From UBA4742 sp963785815 (GTDB lineage: Bacteria > Actinomycetota > Acidimicrobiia > Acidimicrobiales > Acidimicrobilacustridaceae), in the NCBI GenBank assembly GCA_963785815.1, contig CAWAWN010000002.1, positions 1,612,001 through 1,676,000 on the forward strand: DNA of 64,000 bases, given 5' to 3'. Below the pieces are notes generated by a model. It saw nothing but the letters and a program-made list of their open reading frames with translations. It was not told the origin of the DNA and did no database searches. How positions within the stretch are numbered: the stretch's first letter is position 1; each line of letters starts with the position of its first letter. The translations under genes and the position numbers were made by a program. This document shows positions 16,299 to 26,190 of this stretch, piece after piece.

Positions 16299-19200
16299 AT
16301 GGCCGTGCGCAGAGCAGTCGTCCTCCTGGCCGGTGTGGCGCTCGCCGTCGCCTCCGTGGCCCTGGCGCCCGTGGCCGGTGCGGTGCCGACCGCACCGCAC
16401 CCCCGGGCGATCGGGTCGAGCCCGGCCTCGTCCCCCTCCGCCGGCACCATCTCGACCTTCGCCCAGAACTTCATCCACGCCACCGACCTGACCGCCGGTC
16501 CGGACGGGAACGTGTGGTTCGTCGACCAGCGGGCGCTGGGCTCGGCGGCCGTGGGCCGGATCACCCCGGCCGGGGTCGTGACCCTGTTCTCCGGGTCGGG
16601 GATGGTCAGCCCGTCGCAGCTGGTGGTCGGCCCGGACGGCAACATCTGGTTCACCGACGGCGGAGCCAACGGCGTCGGCCGCATCAACGTCACCACGGGC
16701 GCCATCTCCATGTTCAGCGGCGCGGCCTTCGACACTCCCCAGAGCCTCATCGACGGCCCCGACGGCCGGCTCTGGTTCGCCAGCAACGGCAACGACACCG
16801 TCGTCCGCATGAGCACGACCGGCACGGCCACCACCTACGCCACCGTGCCGGCCGGGGCCGTCACCGCCGGGCCCGACGGCAACATCTGGGTGGTCCGTGA
16901 CGGCTCCATCACCAAGATGACCACCGCGGGCGTGGTCAAGGGCACGTTCACCGACGCCAGCATCCAGGGGCCGGGCGGGATGGTCGTCGGGTCGGACGGC
17001 CGGTTGTGGTTCGCCAACTCGCCTCTCCACGGGAGCTTCTCGATCGACGCCGTGACCTTGGCCGGCGTGATCACCAGCTACACCGATCCCAGCGTCGTGC
17101 AGCCCGAGGACCTGCTGGCCGGTCCGGACGGCGCGCTGTGGTACCTCGACATGGGCCCCGCTCCCACCGTCGGCACCATCACCACGGCCGGGGTGGTGTC
17201 CAGCTTCACCGACCCCAGCTTCACGATCCTGTCCAGCCTCGCGGTGGGCCCGGACGCCGACCTGTGGGTGACCGACGAGGGGAACAACTCGATCGACACG
17301 CTCACCACCGCCGGCGTGGTGACGGTCTCCACCGACCCGTCGATCGTCCAGCCCACGTCGATCCTGGCTGGCCCCGGCAGCGACCTGTGGTTCGCCAACC
17401 TCAGCTCGATCGGCACCAGCACCACCGCCGGCGTGGCCAGCGCCTTCCTGGGCACCCAGGTGTTCGACCCGACGGGCATCACCAGCGGGAGCGACGGCGA
17501 CATCTGGTTCACCAACGGCGCCGACTCCGGCCAGCCCGGCGGCAGCCCCCAGGTGAGCATCGGGCGCTTGACGCCCACCGGCACCCTCACCACCTTCACC
17601 GACCCGGGTCTCTCGAACCCGGGCCCGATCGTGGCCGGACCCGACGGCAACCTGTGGGTCGCCGACACCGGCACCGACAAGGTCGACTCGGTCACCACCG
17701 CGGGCGTCATCACCATCGGGGCCAACGCCCTCGGGGGAACGCCCACCGCCATGGCCGTCGGCCCGGACGGCGCTTTGTGGGTGACGATCGCGGCGTCGGA
17801 CGAGATCGACCGGGTCGACCTCTCGGGAGTGGTCACGCCCTTCACCGATGCGGGCATCCAGCACCCCGACGGCATCACTGCCGGCCCCGACGGGGCGCTG
17901 TGGTTCGTCAACGGCGGCTCGAGCACCTCGATCGGCCGGATCACCACGGTGGGCACCGTCTCGACCTTCACCGACGCCGCCATCAACGGCCCCACGGCCA
18001 TCACCAGTGGACCTGACGGGGCCCTCTGGTTCACCCAGACGAACGGCACCGTCGGGCGGATCACCACCGCCGGCGCGGTGTCGACCTTCCCCAGCCCTTC
18101 GGTGTCCGGGGGGGCCATCGCCACCGGGGCCGACGGCAACCTGTGGTTCACCGGTGCCGCGGTCGGGACCACCGGCCCCACCGTGGCCCGCGTCACACCG
18201 GCCGGCGTGGTCACCACCTACGGGACGGGCAACCTCGGCGGGACCAGCATCACCGCCGGTCCGGCCGGCACCATGTGGTTCCCCAACGCGTTCGACAACT
18301 CGGTCAGCTCGGTGGCCACCGGTTCCCTGGGCGACTCGTTCCACGCCCTGGCCCCCAGCCGGATCCTCGACTCGCGTCCCGGCGGCGGCAACATCGGGGG
18401 CTACACCACGCCGTGGGGCGCGGGCGTGACCCGCGAGGTGGCCGTGACCGGCGGCGCCAGCGGCGTGCCGTCCAACGCCGACGCCGTGGTGCTGAACGTC
18501 ACCGTCACCGGCGCGTCCAGCCCGTCGTTCCTGTCGGTCTACCCGTCCGGCGCCACCCCGACCACGGTGTCGGACCTGAACTTCAGCGGCGGCCAGACCA
18601 TCGCCAACCAGGTGACGGTCAAGGTGGGCGCCGGCGGCAAGGTCTCGGTGCTCAACCACAGCGGCCAGGTGGACGTGATCGCGGACGTGACCGGCTACTA
18701 CTCGAGCGCCACCGGTGAGGGCTTCACGTCGCTCAGCCCGGCCCGGATCCTCGACTCGCGTCCCGGTGTGGGCAACACCGGGGGCTACGCCACGCCGTGG
18801 GGTCCGAGCACGTCGCGCGACGTGTTCGTGGGCGGGCGTGGGGGCGTGCCGTCCAACGCCGCCGCCGTGGTGCTGAACGTGACCGTGACCGACACCGATG
18901 CCTCGTCGTTCCTCTCGGTGTGGCCGCAGGGCTCGTCGCGGCCCACGGTGTCCAACATCAACTGGGCGCCGCACACGACCATCGCCAACGCCGTCACCGT
19001 GAAGCTGAACGCAGTCAGCGGAGAGGTCTCGGTCTACAACCTGGCCGGTGACGCCAATGTGGTGATCGATGTGGCCGGGTACTTCGTGGCCGGCTCGGGG
19101 GACCTGTTCCACCCGCTCACGCCGGCGCGGGTGCTCGACTCGCGCCCGGGCACCCTCAACTACGGCGCGTACACCACGCCGTGGGGCGCCGGCACCAGCC

Positions 19201-19469
19201 GCAACGTCGACGTGGCCCCGCTGGCCGGGGTGCTGCCCTCGGCCGACGCGGTGGTGGCCAACGTGACGGTCACCAACACCACCGGCGGCTCGTTCCTGAC
19301 CGTGTGGCCCCAGGGCAGCACCCGTCCCACCGCCTCCAGCCTGAACTGGGCCCCGGGGGTGACCATCCCCAACGCGGTCACGGTCAAGCTGGGCGCCGGG
19401 CAGGTCTCGGTCTACAACTTCAGCGGCAGCGTGGACGTCCTCACCGACGTGGGCGGTTGGTACGGCTGA
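16299..19469 (+). CDS. Secreted 15-repeat Vgb-like beta-propeller surface protein
   Basis: About 1056 residues: a signal peptide (LLAGVALAVASVALAPVAGA), then about 15 repeats of roughly 42 residues, each carrying a variant of GPDGNLWF, as in virginiamycin B lyase-like propellers (about 50-680). Three repeats of about 120 residues follow, each opening L-x-P-x-R-I/V-LDSRPG and ending DVxGYY or GWYG. These C-terminal modules recur on exported proteins of related actinobacteria and may attach the protein to the envelope. The catalytic His residues of true Vgb lyases cannot be assigned, so binding or scaffolding is as likely as lyase activity. ATG 16299 follows a GGGGAAGGG. Confidence 0.8.
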   Translation: MAVRRAVVLLAGVALAVASVALAPVAGAVPTAPHPRAIGSSPASSPSAGTISTFAQNFIHATDLTAGPDGNVWFVDQRALGSAAVGRITPAGVVTLFSGSGMVSPSQLVVGPDGNIWFTDGGANGVGRINVTTGAISMFSGAAFDTPQSLIDGPDGRLWFASNGNDTVVRMSTTGTATTYATVPAGAVTAGPDGNIWVVRDGSITKMTTAGVVKGTFTDASIQGPGGMVVGSDGRLWFANSPLHGSFSIDAVTLAGVITSYTDPSVVQPEDLLAGPDGALWYLDMGPAPTVGTITTAGVVSSFTDPSFTILSSLAVGPDADLWVTDEGNNSIDTLTTAGVVTVSTDPSIVQPTSILAGPGSDLWFANLSSIGTSTTAGVASAFLGTQVFDPTGITSGSDGDIWFTNGADSGQPGGSPQVSIGRLTPTGTLTTFTDPGLSNPGPIVAGPDGNLWVADTGTDKVDSVTTAGVITIGANALGGTPTAMAVGPDGALWVTIAASDEIDRVDLSGVVTPFTDAGIQHPDGITAGPDGALWFVNGGSSTSIGRITTVGTVSTFTDAAINGPTAITSGPDGALWFTQTNGTVGRITTAGAVSTFPSPSVSGGAIATGADGNLWFTGAAVGTTGPTVARVTPAGVVTTYGTGNLGGTSITAGPAGTMWFPNAFDNSVSSVATGSLGDSFHALAPSRILDSRPGGGNIGGYTTPWGAGVTREVAVTGGASGVPSNADAVVLNVTVTGASSPSFLSVYPSGATPTTVSDLNFSGGQTIANQVTVKVGAGGKVSVLNHSGQVDVIADVTGYYSSATGEGFTSLSPARILDSRPGVGNTGGYATPWGPSTSRDVFVGGRGGVPSNAAAVVLNVTVTDTDASSFLSVWPQGSSRPTVSNINWAPHTTIANAVTVKLNAVSGEVSVYNLAGDANVVIDVAGYFVAGSGDLFHPLTPARVLDSRPGTLNYGAYTTPWGAGTSRNVDVAPLAGVLPSADAVVANVTVTNTTGGSFLTVWPQGSTRPTASSLNWAPGVTIPNAVTVKLGAGQVSVYNFSGSVDVLTDVGGWYG

Positions 19470-19489
19470 GCGGCGCTGGAGGCGGTGAC

Positions 19490-20036
19490 GTGACCTGGGA
19501 CGGCGACCGCTACCAGCAGCGCTTCGACGACCTGGCCGCCTCGGGCGTGGACGTGCACGGCGAGGCCGACCTGGTGGCCGGGCTGGGCCCGGCGAGCGTC
19601 CTCGACGCCGGGTGCGGGTCGGGCCGCGTCGGCATCGAGCTGGCGCAGCGCGGGATCGAGGTGGTCGGGGTCGACGCCGATGCCTCGATGCTGGCCACGG
19701 CACGCCAGCGGGCACCCGAGGTCACCTGGATCCAGGCCGACGTGGCCGACCTCGACCTCGACCGTCGCTTCGACGTGGTGGTCATGGCCGGCAACGTGCC
19801 GCTGTTCACCCCGCCCGGCACGCAGGGCGCCCTGGTGGCGGGCTGCGCGGCGACATCTCGTCCCCGGCGGGGCGTTGGTGGCGGGGTTCCAGCTGGGCCG
19901 CGGCTACGACCTCGAGCGGTACGACCGTGACTGCGTCGCGGCCGGGTTGGTGCCCGTCGAGCGCTGGTCGACCTGGGGCCGCGCCCCGTTCCCCGGCGAC
20001 GGCGGTTACGCCGTCTCCCTCCACCGCCAGGGGTGA
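19490..20036 (+). pseudogene. Class I SAM-dependent methyltransferase, frameshifted
   Basis: The start is GTG 19490 behind GGAGG. The SAM-binding motif I is intact (VLDAGCGSGRVG), followed by VVGVDADASML and VVMAGNVPLF. Near 19850 the frame changes: VAGCA must continue as RHLVPGGALVAGFQLGRGYD, which sits one base later and runs to the stop at 20036. One extra G in the GC run explains it. With that base removed the protein has about 181 residues and looks complete. Either an assembly error or a recent lesion. Confidence 0.75.
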
Positions 20037-20608
20037 TCTATCGCCTGGGCCAGGGGTGCCGAACAGGTCGAGGGCCGCGGTGGTGATCCGAGCGATCTCC
20101 GCCGGGGTGGCGGGACGGGCCGGCCCGACACCCAGGGCGCATCCGGGCGCAGGCAGACGGTCAGCTCGCACGGGTCGTGCCAGGTGCACCGGATCACGGT
20201 CACCGTGCCCGGGGTCTGGCGGCTGTCGTGCAGCTCGGCCGCGCGCTGGTGGTACCGCTGGCCGGCTCCGAACGTGGTGGAGGTGCCGACCAAGCGGACG
20301 GCGTCGATGCGCCGGGTGTCCTCGTCGCCCATGGCGTAGCGCTCTCGGCGGTGCACGACGCCGGCCGGGTCCTCGACGTAGCGCGTGTTGGTGAGCTCGC
20401 CCACGATGATGGTGGAGGTGAAGTCGTAGGGGTGGTCGTGGACGGGGGGATCGCCGACGCACGCCTCCGGGTCCCACACGTGCAGGCGCAGCTCACGGCG
20501 GTCGTCGAGGGGCAGGCCCAGCAGGCCGATGCCCTGCAACCGCCACGGGTGGTCGGCCGGGTGCTCGAGCAGCCTGCGCACCTGGTCCGAATCGAGCGTG
20601 TGGTGCAC
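20006..20608 (-). pseudogene. Cupin-like protein of unknown function, frameshifted
   Basis: A GTG start at 20608 has an excellent AGGAGGGGG. The frame gives HVWDPEACVGDPPVHDHPYD, then VGELTNTRY and GQRYHQRAAELHDSR, a His-rich pattern like metal-binding cupins. Around 20130 coding character moves to another frame, reading ARPATPAEIARITTAALDLF; a missing base explains this. The stop at 20006 belongs to the first frame, so the real C-terminus is uncertain and may overlap the convergent methyltransferase gene. Confidence 0.55.
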
Positions 20609-20666
20609 GGCCCCCTCCTGCGGCGGTCGGTGCGTCGGGTCTCGGGGTGTGCAGACTACATCGCTG

Positions 20667-21646
20667 TCATTTGGGGTGAGCGGTGGACGAGGTGGTGGCG
20701 GACGAGGGGGTGGGGACCAGCCCGGCCACCACCACCCGCGTGGCGTCGGCCAGCAGCGCATCGGCCGAGGAGCTGTCCTGAGCGCCTCGGTGGGACAACA
20801 GTGCGATCACGATGGGGGCGTGGTCCGGCGGCCAGACCACGGCGATGTCGTTGCGCGTGCCCCAGTCGCCGTTGCCTGTCTTGTCGCCCACCCGCCAGCT
20901 GGCGGGCACCCCGGCCCGGATGAACGGATCGCCGGTGGTGTTGGCCACCAGCAGGGCGGCGAGCTCGTGGGCGCGGCTGGACGTGAGCAGGCCGCCCAGC
21001 ACGAAGCGGCGCAGGTCGGTGGCCAGGGCCCGGGGGGTGCTGGTGTCGCGGCGGTCGCCCGGGGCGGCGGTGCTGAGGGCGGGTTCGTAGCGGTCGACGT
21101 CGGTGGTGGGATCGCCCACGCGGCGAAGCTGGGCCTGGAGCCCGGACGGTCCGCCCAGTTGGGCCTCCAGGAGGTTCGCCGCGGTGTTGTCGCTCTGGGT
21201 CGTGGCCGCCGCGATCAGGGCAACGACGGTCACGCCGGTGGCCACGTGCTGCGACGCGACCGGGGCGTAGGCCTGGAGCTGTGACGCGTCGTAGGTGATC
21301 ACGTGGCCAGCTGGGTGTCGCTGTCGTCGCGGAGCAGCAAGCCCGCGGCCAGGGCCTTGAACGTGGAGCAGAAGGCGAACCGCTGATCGGCCCGGTAGGC
21401 GATGGTGGCTTCGTCGCCGGTGTCGACGGCGTACACGCCCAACGTGGCGTGGTACTGCTGCTCGAGGTGGCGGAAGGCGACATCGGTGTGGGTGGGGCGC
21501 GGGGCCGAGGTGGGCGCGGGGGCCGAGCGCGGGGTCGCGCCCGATCCGCAGGCCCCGAGCAGGAGGGTGACGACGACGGCGATGGCCAGCCAGAGGCCCG
21601 AGGCTCCGACGCGGGAGCGGGCTCGACGGTGTGGGGTTCGTAGCAT
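20667..21646 (-). pseudogene. Class A serine beta-lactamase lipoprotein, frameshifted
   Basis: The N-terminal frame from ATG 21646 has a lipoprotein signal (VVTLLLGACGS) and reaches the active-site STFK. At about 21298 it stops at TGA, while the next frame continues as HVITYDASQLQAYAPV and holds the SDN loop (TTQSDNTAAN), the general-base Glu of the omega loop (RYEPALSTAAPGD) and the KTG triad (VGDKTGNGDWG). One missing base joins them into a normal class A enzyme of about 325 residues. The gene is divergent from a LysR regulator. As read, the protein would be inactive; an assembly error is quite possible because every motif is intact. Confidence 0.8.
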
Positions 21647-21676
21647 GGCGAGCAGTGTGTGGGGGCCGACTATTGC

Positions 21677-21682
21677 TGTCAA
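21677..21682 (-). promoter_or_regulatory. -35 hexamer of the beta-lactamase gene
   Basis: On the minus strand TTGACA occupies 21682-21677, followed after 17 bases by CACACT (21659-21654). The start codon lies 8 bases beyond, and no Shine-Dalgarno is visible, so a leaderless transcript is likely. Confidence 0.4.
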
Positions 21683-21702
21683 AGCCAGAAAAGTGCATCT
21701 CC

Positions 21703-21717
21703 ATGCCGTTCTGGCAT
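21703..21717 (+). promoter_or_regulatory. LysR-type T-N11-A palindrome
   Basis: ATGCC-GTTCT-GGCAT is a perfect inverted repeat and fits the T-N11-A rule of LysR-family binding sites. It ends 12 bases before the lysR start and lies in the divergent region with the beta-lactamase gene, the classical place for an AmpR-like regulator. Confidence 0.55.
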
Positions 21718-21728
21718 AGTCTCTGGTC

Positions 21729-22610
21729 ATGGACCTGGTGGCCGCCTGCCGCGTGTTCGTGAGCGTGGGCGAGCGGGGCAGCTTCACCTCGGGGGCCGAT
21801 GCCGTCGACGTGGCCCAGTCGGTGGCCAGCCGTCGGGTGGCCGCCCTCGAGGCCCACCTCGGTGCCCGGCTCTTCGACCGCACCACCCGCCGTGCCGCCC
21901 TCACGCCGTTCGGCCACGAGATGCTGCCGTCGGCCAAGCGCCTGGTGCAGCTGGCCGAGGCCATCGAGTTGGATGCGGAGCGGGTGAGGCGCCACCCGGT
22001 GGCCGTGGCCGTGCCCGACACCTGCTCGGTCCGTGATCTGGCCATCCTCGACGCCGCCGCCCGACGGCAGGGCACCGCCTTCGCGTTCCGGGCCGGGAAC
22101 CCGGCGCGACGCCTCGAGATGCTCCGGGGCCGCGAGGTGCGGATGGCCCTGACCGCCGTGCCGGCCGCCGACGCCGCCTGGTCGGTCCCGCTGGGCGTCG
22201 GCTCGGCCACCGAGGCCTCCGGCCGGCGCGGGCTGCGCCTCGAGTCGCTGCAGCCGGACCCGACCGATCGGACCTTCACCCGCGTCTGGATCCAACCCGA
22301 GGACGACCGTCCCGACGTGCGGGACCGACTGGTCCAGCTGGGCCATCGGGCCGCGCTGCTGCCGGCCCAGATCGTGGTGGCGGAGTCGACCACCGCCGGG
22401 TTGTCCGACGTGCTGGCCAGCCCGAACCTGCTGCTGTGCTCGGCGGCCGAGGCGAGCGGGTGGGGGCTGCACTGGCGGCGGGTCGCCGGGGTCGAGCTGG
22501 CGCGGGGGTTCGACCTGTCCACCGGCGACGGCGACGATCCGGGCGCGCTCGAGGGCCCGCTGTGGGCGGCGGTGGCCGCCTGCCTGGGCGCGACCGCGGT
22601 CACCGGGTGA
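21729..22610 (+). CDS. LysR family transcriptional regulator, AmpR-like context
   Basis: A 293-residue regulator. The N-terminal winged helix is typical (DLVAACRVFVSVGERGSFTSGADAV, SVASRRVAALEAHLGARLFDR, residues 1-60), followed by an effector-binding domain with less conserved sequence. It is divergent from a class A beta-lactamase and overlaps, by GTGA, a second SxxK serine hydrolase. This layout resembles ampR/bla loci, where the regulator senses cell-wall fragments. The ligand here is unknown. The gene may be leaderless: a CATAGT lies at 21715-21720. Confidence 0.85.
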   Translation: MDLVAACRVFVSVGERGSFTSGADAVDVAQSVASRRVAALEAHLGARLFDRTTRRAALTPFGHEMLPSAKRLVQLAEAIELDAERVRRHPVAVAVPDTCSVRDLAILDAAARRQGTAFAFRAGNPARRLEMLRGREVRMALTAVPAADAAWSVPLGVGSATEASGRRGLRLESLQPDPTDRTFTRVWIQPEDDRPDVRDRLVQLGHRAALLPAQIVVAESTTAGLSDVLASPNLLLCSAAEASGWGLHWRRVAGVELARGFDLSTGDGDDPGALEGPLWAAVAACLGATAVTG

Positions 22611-23509
22611 TCGACGACCAACTGCTCCGCCACCTCGAGGAGGAGCTGGCCGACGCCGGGCTCACCGGGTCGTTCGTGGTGCGCGACCTGGCCACGGGCG
22701 CCCAAGCCGCGCTGGCGCCCGACCTCGAGTACCCGATCGCCTCCCTGGCCAAGGTCCCCCTGGCCCTCTCGGTGCTCCAGTGCATCCACGACGGCCGCCT
22801 GCATGCGGCCACCCTGGTGGACGTCGAGCCGGTCGAGCCCGCCGCAGCCGGCACCGTCGGGCTCAGCCGGTTCCGCCACCGAGCCCGGATCGCGGTGGAG
22901 GACCTGCTCTACCTGAGCACCGCGGTCAGCGACAACGCGGCCTCGGACGCCCTGTTCGACCTGGTTCCCCCGGCCGAGGTCAACCAGGCCCTGCGCCAGG
23001 TGGGCGTCGGTGGCATCACGCTGCGCCATGCCATGCGCGGCCTCACCGACACCGTCGCCGGTCGGCTGCAGCCCGACGACACCCAGCTGGCCCACTCGCT
23101 GGCCATCGAGGCCACCGCCGCCGGCGGGGGCCATCCGATCGCCGCGCTGGACGTGGCCCGAGCCAGCGTGGGGACGGCCGCGGCCTTCGTCGACCTGCTC
23201 GACGCCCTGTGGCAGCCGTCGCGCATCCCGGCGCCGGTGGCCGAGGCGGTGCGCGAGCTCATGGCCGAGAACGTCATCCGTCATCGCCTGGCTCCGGCGT
23301 TCGGTTCGGACGGGTCGCGCTGGTGCTCCAAGACCGGCACGCTGTTGAACCTGCGCCACGAGGTGGGGGTGGTCGAGCACACCGACGGCGACCTCGTGGC
23401 CGTCGCCGCGCTGACCCGGTCGAGCGTGCCGGCGTCGATCCAGCCCGCGGCCGAGGCCGTGATCGCTCGGGTGGCCCGAACCCTGCACGACGAGCTCCGG
23501 GCCGGGTGA
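22607..23509 (+). CDS. Class A beta-lactamase-like serine hydrolase, non-exported
   Basis: A 300-residue protein with the three penicillin-recognising motifs: SLAK (IASLAKVPLAL), SDN (AVSDNAASDAL) and KTG (WCSKTGTLLN). No signal peptide is visible, and the omega-loop Glu of true class A enzymes is not evident, so it may be a cytoplasmic esterase or DD-peptidase-like protein rather than a beta-lactamase. GTG 22607 overlaps the lysR stop by four bases, so both are translated from one message. Confidence 0.82.
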   Translation: MIDDQLLRHLEEELADAGLTGSFVVRDLATGAQAALAPDLEYPIASLAKVPLALSVLQCIHDGRLHAATLVDVEPVEPAAAGTVGLSRFRHRARIAVEDLLYLSTAVSDNAASDALFDLVPPAEVNQALRQVGVGGITLRHAMRGLTDTVAGRLQPDDTQLAHSLAIEATAAGGGHPIAALDVARASVGTAAAFVDLLDALWQPSRIPAPVAEAVRELMAENVIRHRLAPAFGSDGSRWCSKTGTLLNLRHEVGVVEHTDGDLVAVAALTRSSVPASIQPAAEAVIARVARTLHDELRAG

Positions 23510-23543
23510 GCCAGAGGCGCTCAGCCCTCCCCATCCAACGCGG

Positions 23544-25387
23544 TCAGGTGCAGTGGTAGAGCAGGTAGTGGTGGGCCACCACCGAGTGCGGGGGCAGGCT
23601 GGCCGACTCGTCGTGGCACCAGAACTTGAAGTAGGCGGCCAGGCCCCGGTGGGGGGAGCGGCGGTTGACCAGGGCGAAGCCGACGTGGTGGTTGGCGATC
23701 CACGACTCCGCCACGGGGCCGGACGGCATGGACTCGATGCCGGTGTAGCCGGACAAGCCGGCGACGTGGGTGCCGCCGGCCAGGATCCAGGCGCCGGCCT
23801 CCATGGTCGACGGGAGCAGCACCGCGTAGCGGCGGCCCTCGGCCCGGGCCTCCAGGTTCGCCAGCACGGGACGACCAGGTCCACGTCGAACACGCTGCTG
23901 GCCGGTCGCACGCCGGGCCCACCTCTCGGGTCGTTGCCGTTGGTGGCCCCGACGAGGGGGCCGTAGGACCAGGCGACCGGTCCTACCAGCAGGGACAGGC
24001 CGGCCAGGGCGGCGATCAGCAGGCCGCCCCCCGTGCGGCGGGTGATGGTGTCACCCAGCTCGCCGCGTGACCACAGCAGCAGGCACACCGCCAGGCCGCC
24101 GACCGACAGGATCGTCGGGGCCAGCCACGGGAAGGATCCGGCGTCGCGGGTGGCCAGCCCGGTGGCCACCACCGCCTGGGCCCCCAGCCCGATGGGCAGC
24201 AGCCAGCCGATGCGCTGGCGGGCCTGCCACGCCTGCCACAGCAGCACCGCCCCGGCGGCCACCACGGCGGACAGCGCCGGCGCCACCTCGTTGGCGTAGT
24301 ACAGGTGCCCGACGCCGCCGCTCAGGCTCACCACGGCCACGCTCACCACCAGCCAGCTGGCCCACAGCAACCAGCCGGCTCGGGTCACCGCGGCGCGGTG
24401 ACGCCGCCAGCTGACCCACAGCCCGGCCAGCGAGCAGAACCCGCCGGCCACCAGCAGCCAGCCGATCTGGCCCCCGAACTGGGGCTCGAGCAGTCGCAGC
24501 GGGCCGGGCACGCCGGTGGTCTTGTTGGCCTGGGCCAGCTGCGCGGCGTCGAGGTGGTTGGTGCCGCCCTTGAGCCGGTTGAGGCCGTCGGCCACCAGCA
24601 TCAGGTTGACCTCGCTGTCGGAGGTGCTGCCCTCGACCAGCGGCCGGTGGGAGGCGGGGCTGAGGTCCACCGCCACCGGCCAGGCCAGGCTGCCGACCAC
24701 GATGATGAGCCCGGCCAGGGCGAGTCGGCCGACCCGCCGCCACACGAGGTTCGGACCGCAGGCCAGGTAGGCCAACGAGATGGAGGGCACCACCATCCAG
24801 GCGGTGAGCGACTTGGCCAGCGCGCCCAGGGCGATGGCCACCGCCGCCACCCCCAGCCAGCGGAAGCGGTCGTCGGCCAGGGCCCGGGTGGTGGCGTACA
24901 CCGCGGCCACCAGCAGGAACATCAACAGGGTGTCGGGGTTGTTGTCCCGGTTGATGGCCACCACGATCGGCGTCACGGCCAGCAGCCCGGCGGCGATGAG
25001 CCCGGCCGGGTGGCCGGCCCACCGCGACACCGTCAGGTAGAGCAGCCACACGGTGGCCGCGCCGAGCACCACCTGGGGACCGAGCAGGACCCACCCGTGG
25101 AACCCGAGGAGTCGGACGGCGGCCACCTGGAGCCACAGCGAGAGCGGCGGCTTGTCGGTGGTGGCCACGTGCAGCGGGTCGAAGGTGGCGAACCAGAAGC
25201 CCGACCAGCTGCGGTTCATGGAGCGGACCGCGGCGCTGTAGTACAGGTTGCCCCAGCCCTCGCCCGCGATGCCCCAGCCGTAGATCAGCGCCGATCCGGC
25301 CACGAGCGCGCCGACGATGGCGCGTCGCGCCGGCGTCGTCAACCGGCGCCGCGCTCGTGCGACCTCGTCACGCGTCGCGGATGGCAC
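23544..25387 (-). pseudogene. GT39/ArnT-type polyprenol-sugar glycosyltransferase, frameshifted near its end
   Basis: From 25387 the frame encodes a polytopic membrane protein of the PMT/ArnT family: LYYSAAVRSMNRSWSGFWFA, then FDPLHVATTDKPPLSLWLQ with the acidic and DKPP features of the first loop, then about 10 further membrane segments. Near 23875 a missing base breaks the frame; the continuation is LANLEARAEGRRYAVLLPST, the usual soluble C-terminal domain, to the stop at 23544. Restored, it has about 613 residues. Such enzymes transfer sugars from polyprenyl phosphates to envelope molecules. Confidence 0.8.
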
Positions 25388-25838
25388 GACGTCAGATCAC
25401 CCTCCCTCTCCCAAGATCTGACACACCGCCGAGCGGTGAGCTGGCGCATACTAGGGGCTGCGGAGGGTTGCGCAAGCGCGTGACGAGCAGCGCTACTGGC
25501 CACCTTCGGGAGGCGACCCTCACGGAGGGGACCCGCTGGGTCGAGGCCCAGATGCGTACCCGCCACCCCGCGATCCGGGCCATCGGCTGGTACTGCGGCT
25601 TCAATAGCCGCTGAACCGCCCGACCACCGAACGCCAGAACCAGCGCTCGAGCGTGCGCCGGGGTGCCGTCGGGCCGTCGGGTCAGCCGTGACCTGATCGT
25701 GCGACACTGCCGAGCATGCGGAGAGCTCTGGGCGGCGATGGCAGCCCTGGGCGCGTTGGCCCTCGTCGGCTGTGTGGCCGTGACGAGCAGTTCCACCATC
25801 GGGTCGGCCGATGGAGTGCCTCACTGCCGTTCGGGCGA
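25388..25838. other. Gene-poor stretch
   Basis: No convincing gene. A short frame from about 25738 on the plus strand begins with a lipobox-like MAALGALALVGC and then loses coding character, so it may be the stump of a lipoprotein gene. A GAACCAGCGCTCG near 25638 matches the start of the dispersed repeat family described below. Confidence 0.4.
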
Positions 25839-26141
25839 TCAGCGCCACAGCCAGCTGAACCACCAGCACAGGGCCTCGACAGCATCGCTACTGAGGCCGG
25901 GGCGTCCCGCCCGAAGTTCCTCGCCAACCCGAGTAGTGGCCTCTTGCAGGGTTTCGTCGCACGCGGCCCAATCGACGCCGAAGAAGTCCGACCTCAGCTC
26001 TTCGACCCGACCCTGAAGCTGGGCCGCGAGCTCGGGCCCGAAGTAGCTCATGAGGCGCTCAGGCTGAGGGCTCGGCATGGGGCTAACACCCACGCCGAGG
26101 TAGAGGAGAACCGCCATGCTCAGAGCCGGATCCCGTTCCAT
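25839..26141 (-). CDS. Small hypothetical protein
   Basis: A 100-residue acidic, mostly helical protein ending CWWFSWLWR. Composition is protein-like (EELRSDFFGVDWAACDETLQ), but no family is recognised. It could be cytoplasmic; no signal peptide. It lies behind the beta-helix gene in the same orientation, 50 bases after its stop. Confidence 0.55.
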   Translation of the reverse strand: MERDPALSMAVLLYLGVGVSPMPSPQPERLMSYFGPELAAQLQGRVEELRSDFFGVDWAACDETLQEATTRVGEELRAGRPGLSSDAVEALCWWFSWLWR

Positions 26142-26190
26142 CAGATCACGGTAGGCAGACCGAGCGCCGAGGCGCCGTTGGGTGCGCCCT

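Noticed and set aside
15906..19715. Minus-strand frame of about 1270 codons opposite the propeller gene
   Set aside because: Its periodicity mirrors the repeats of the plus-strand gene. No domain or start signal is seen.
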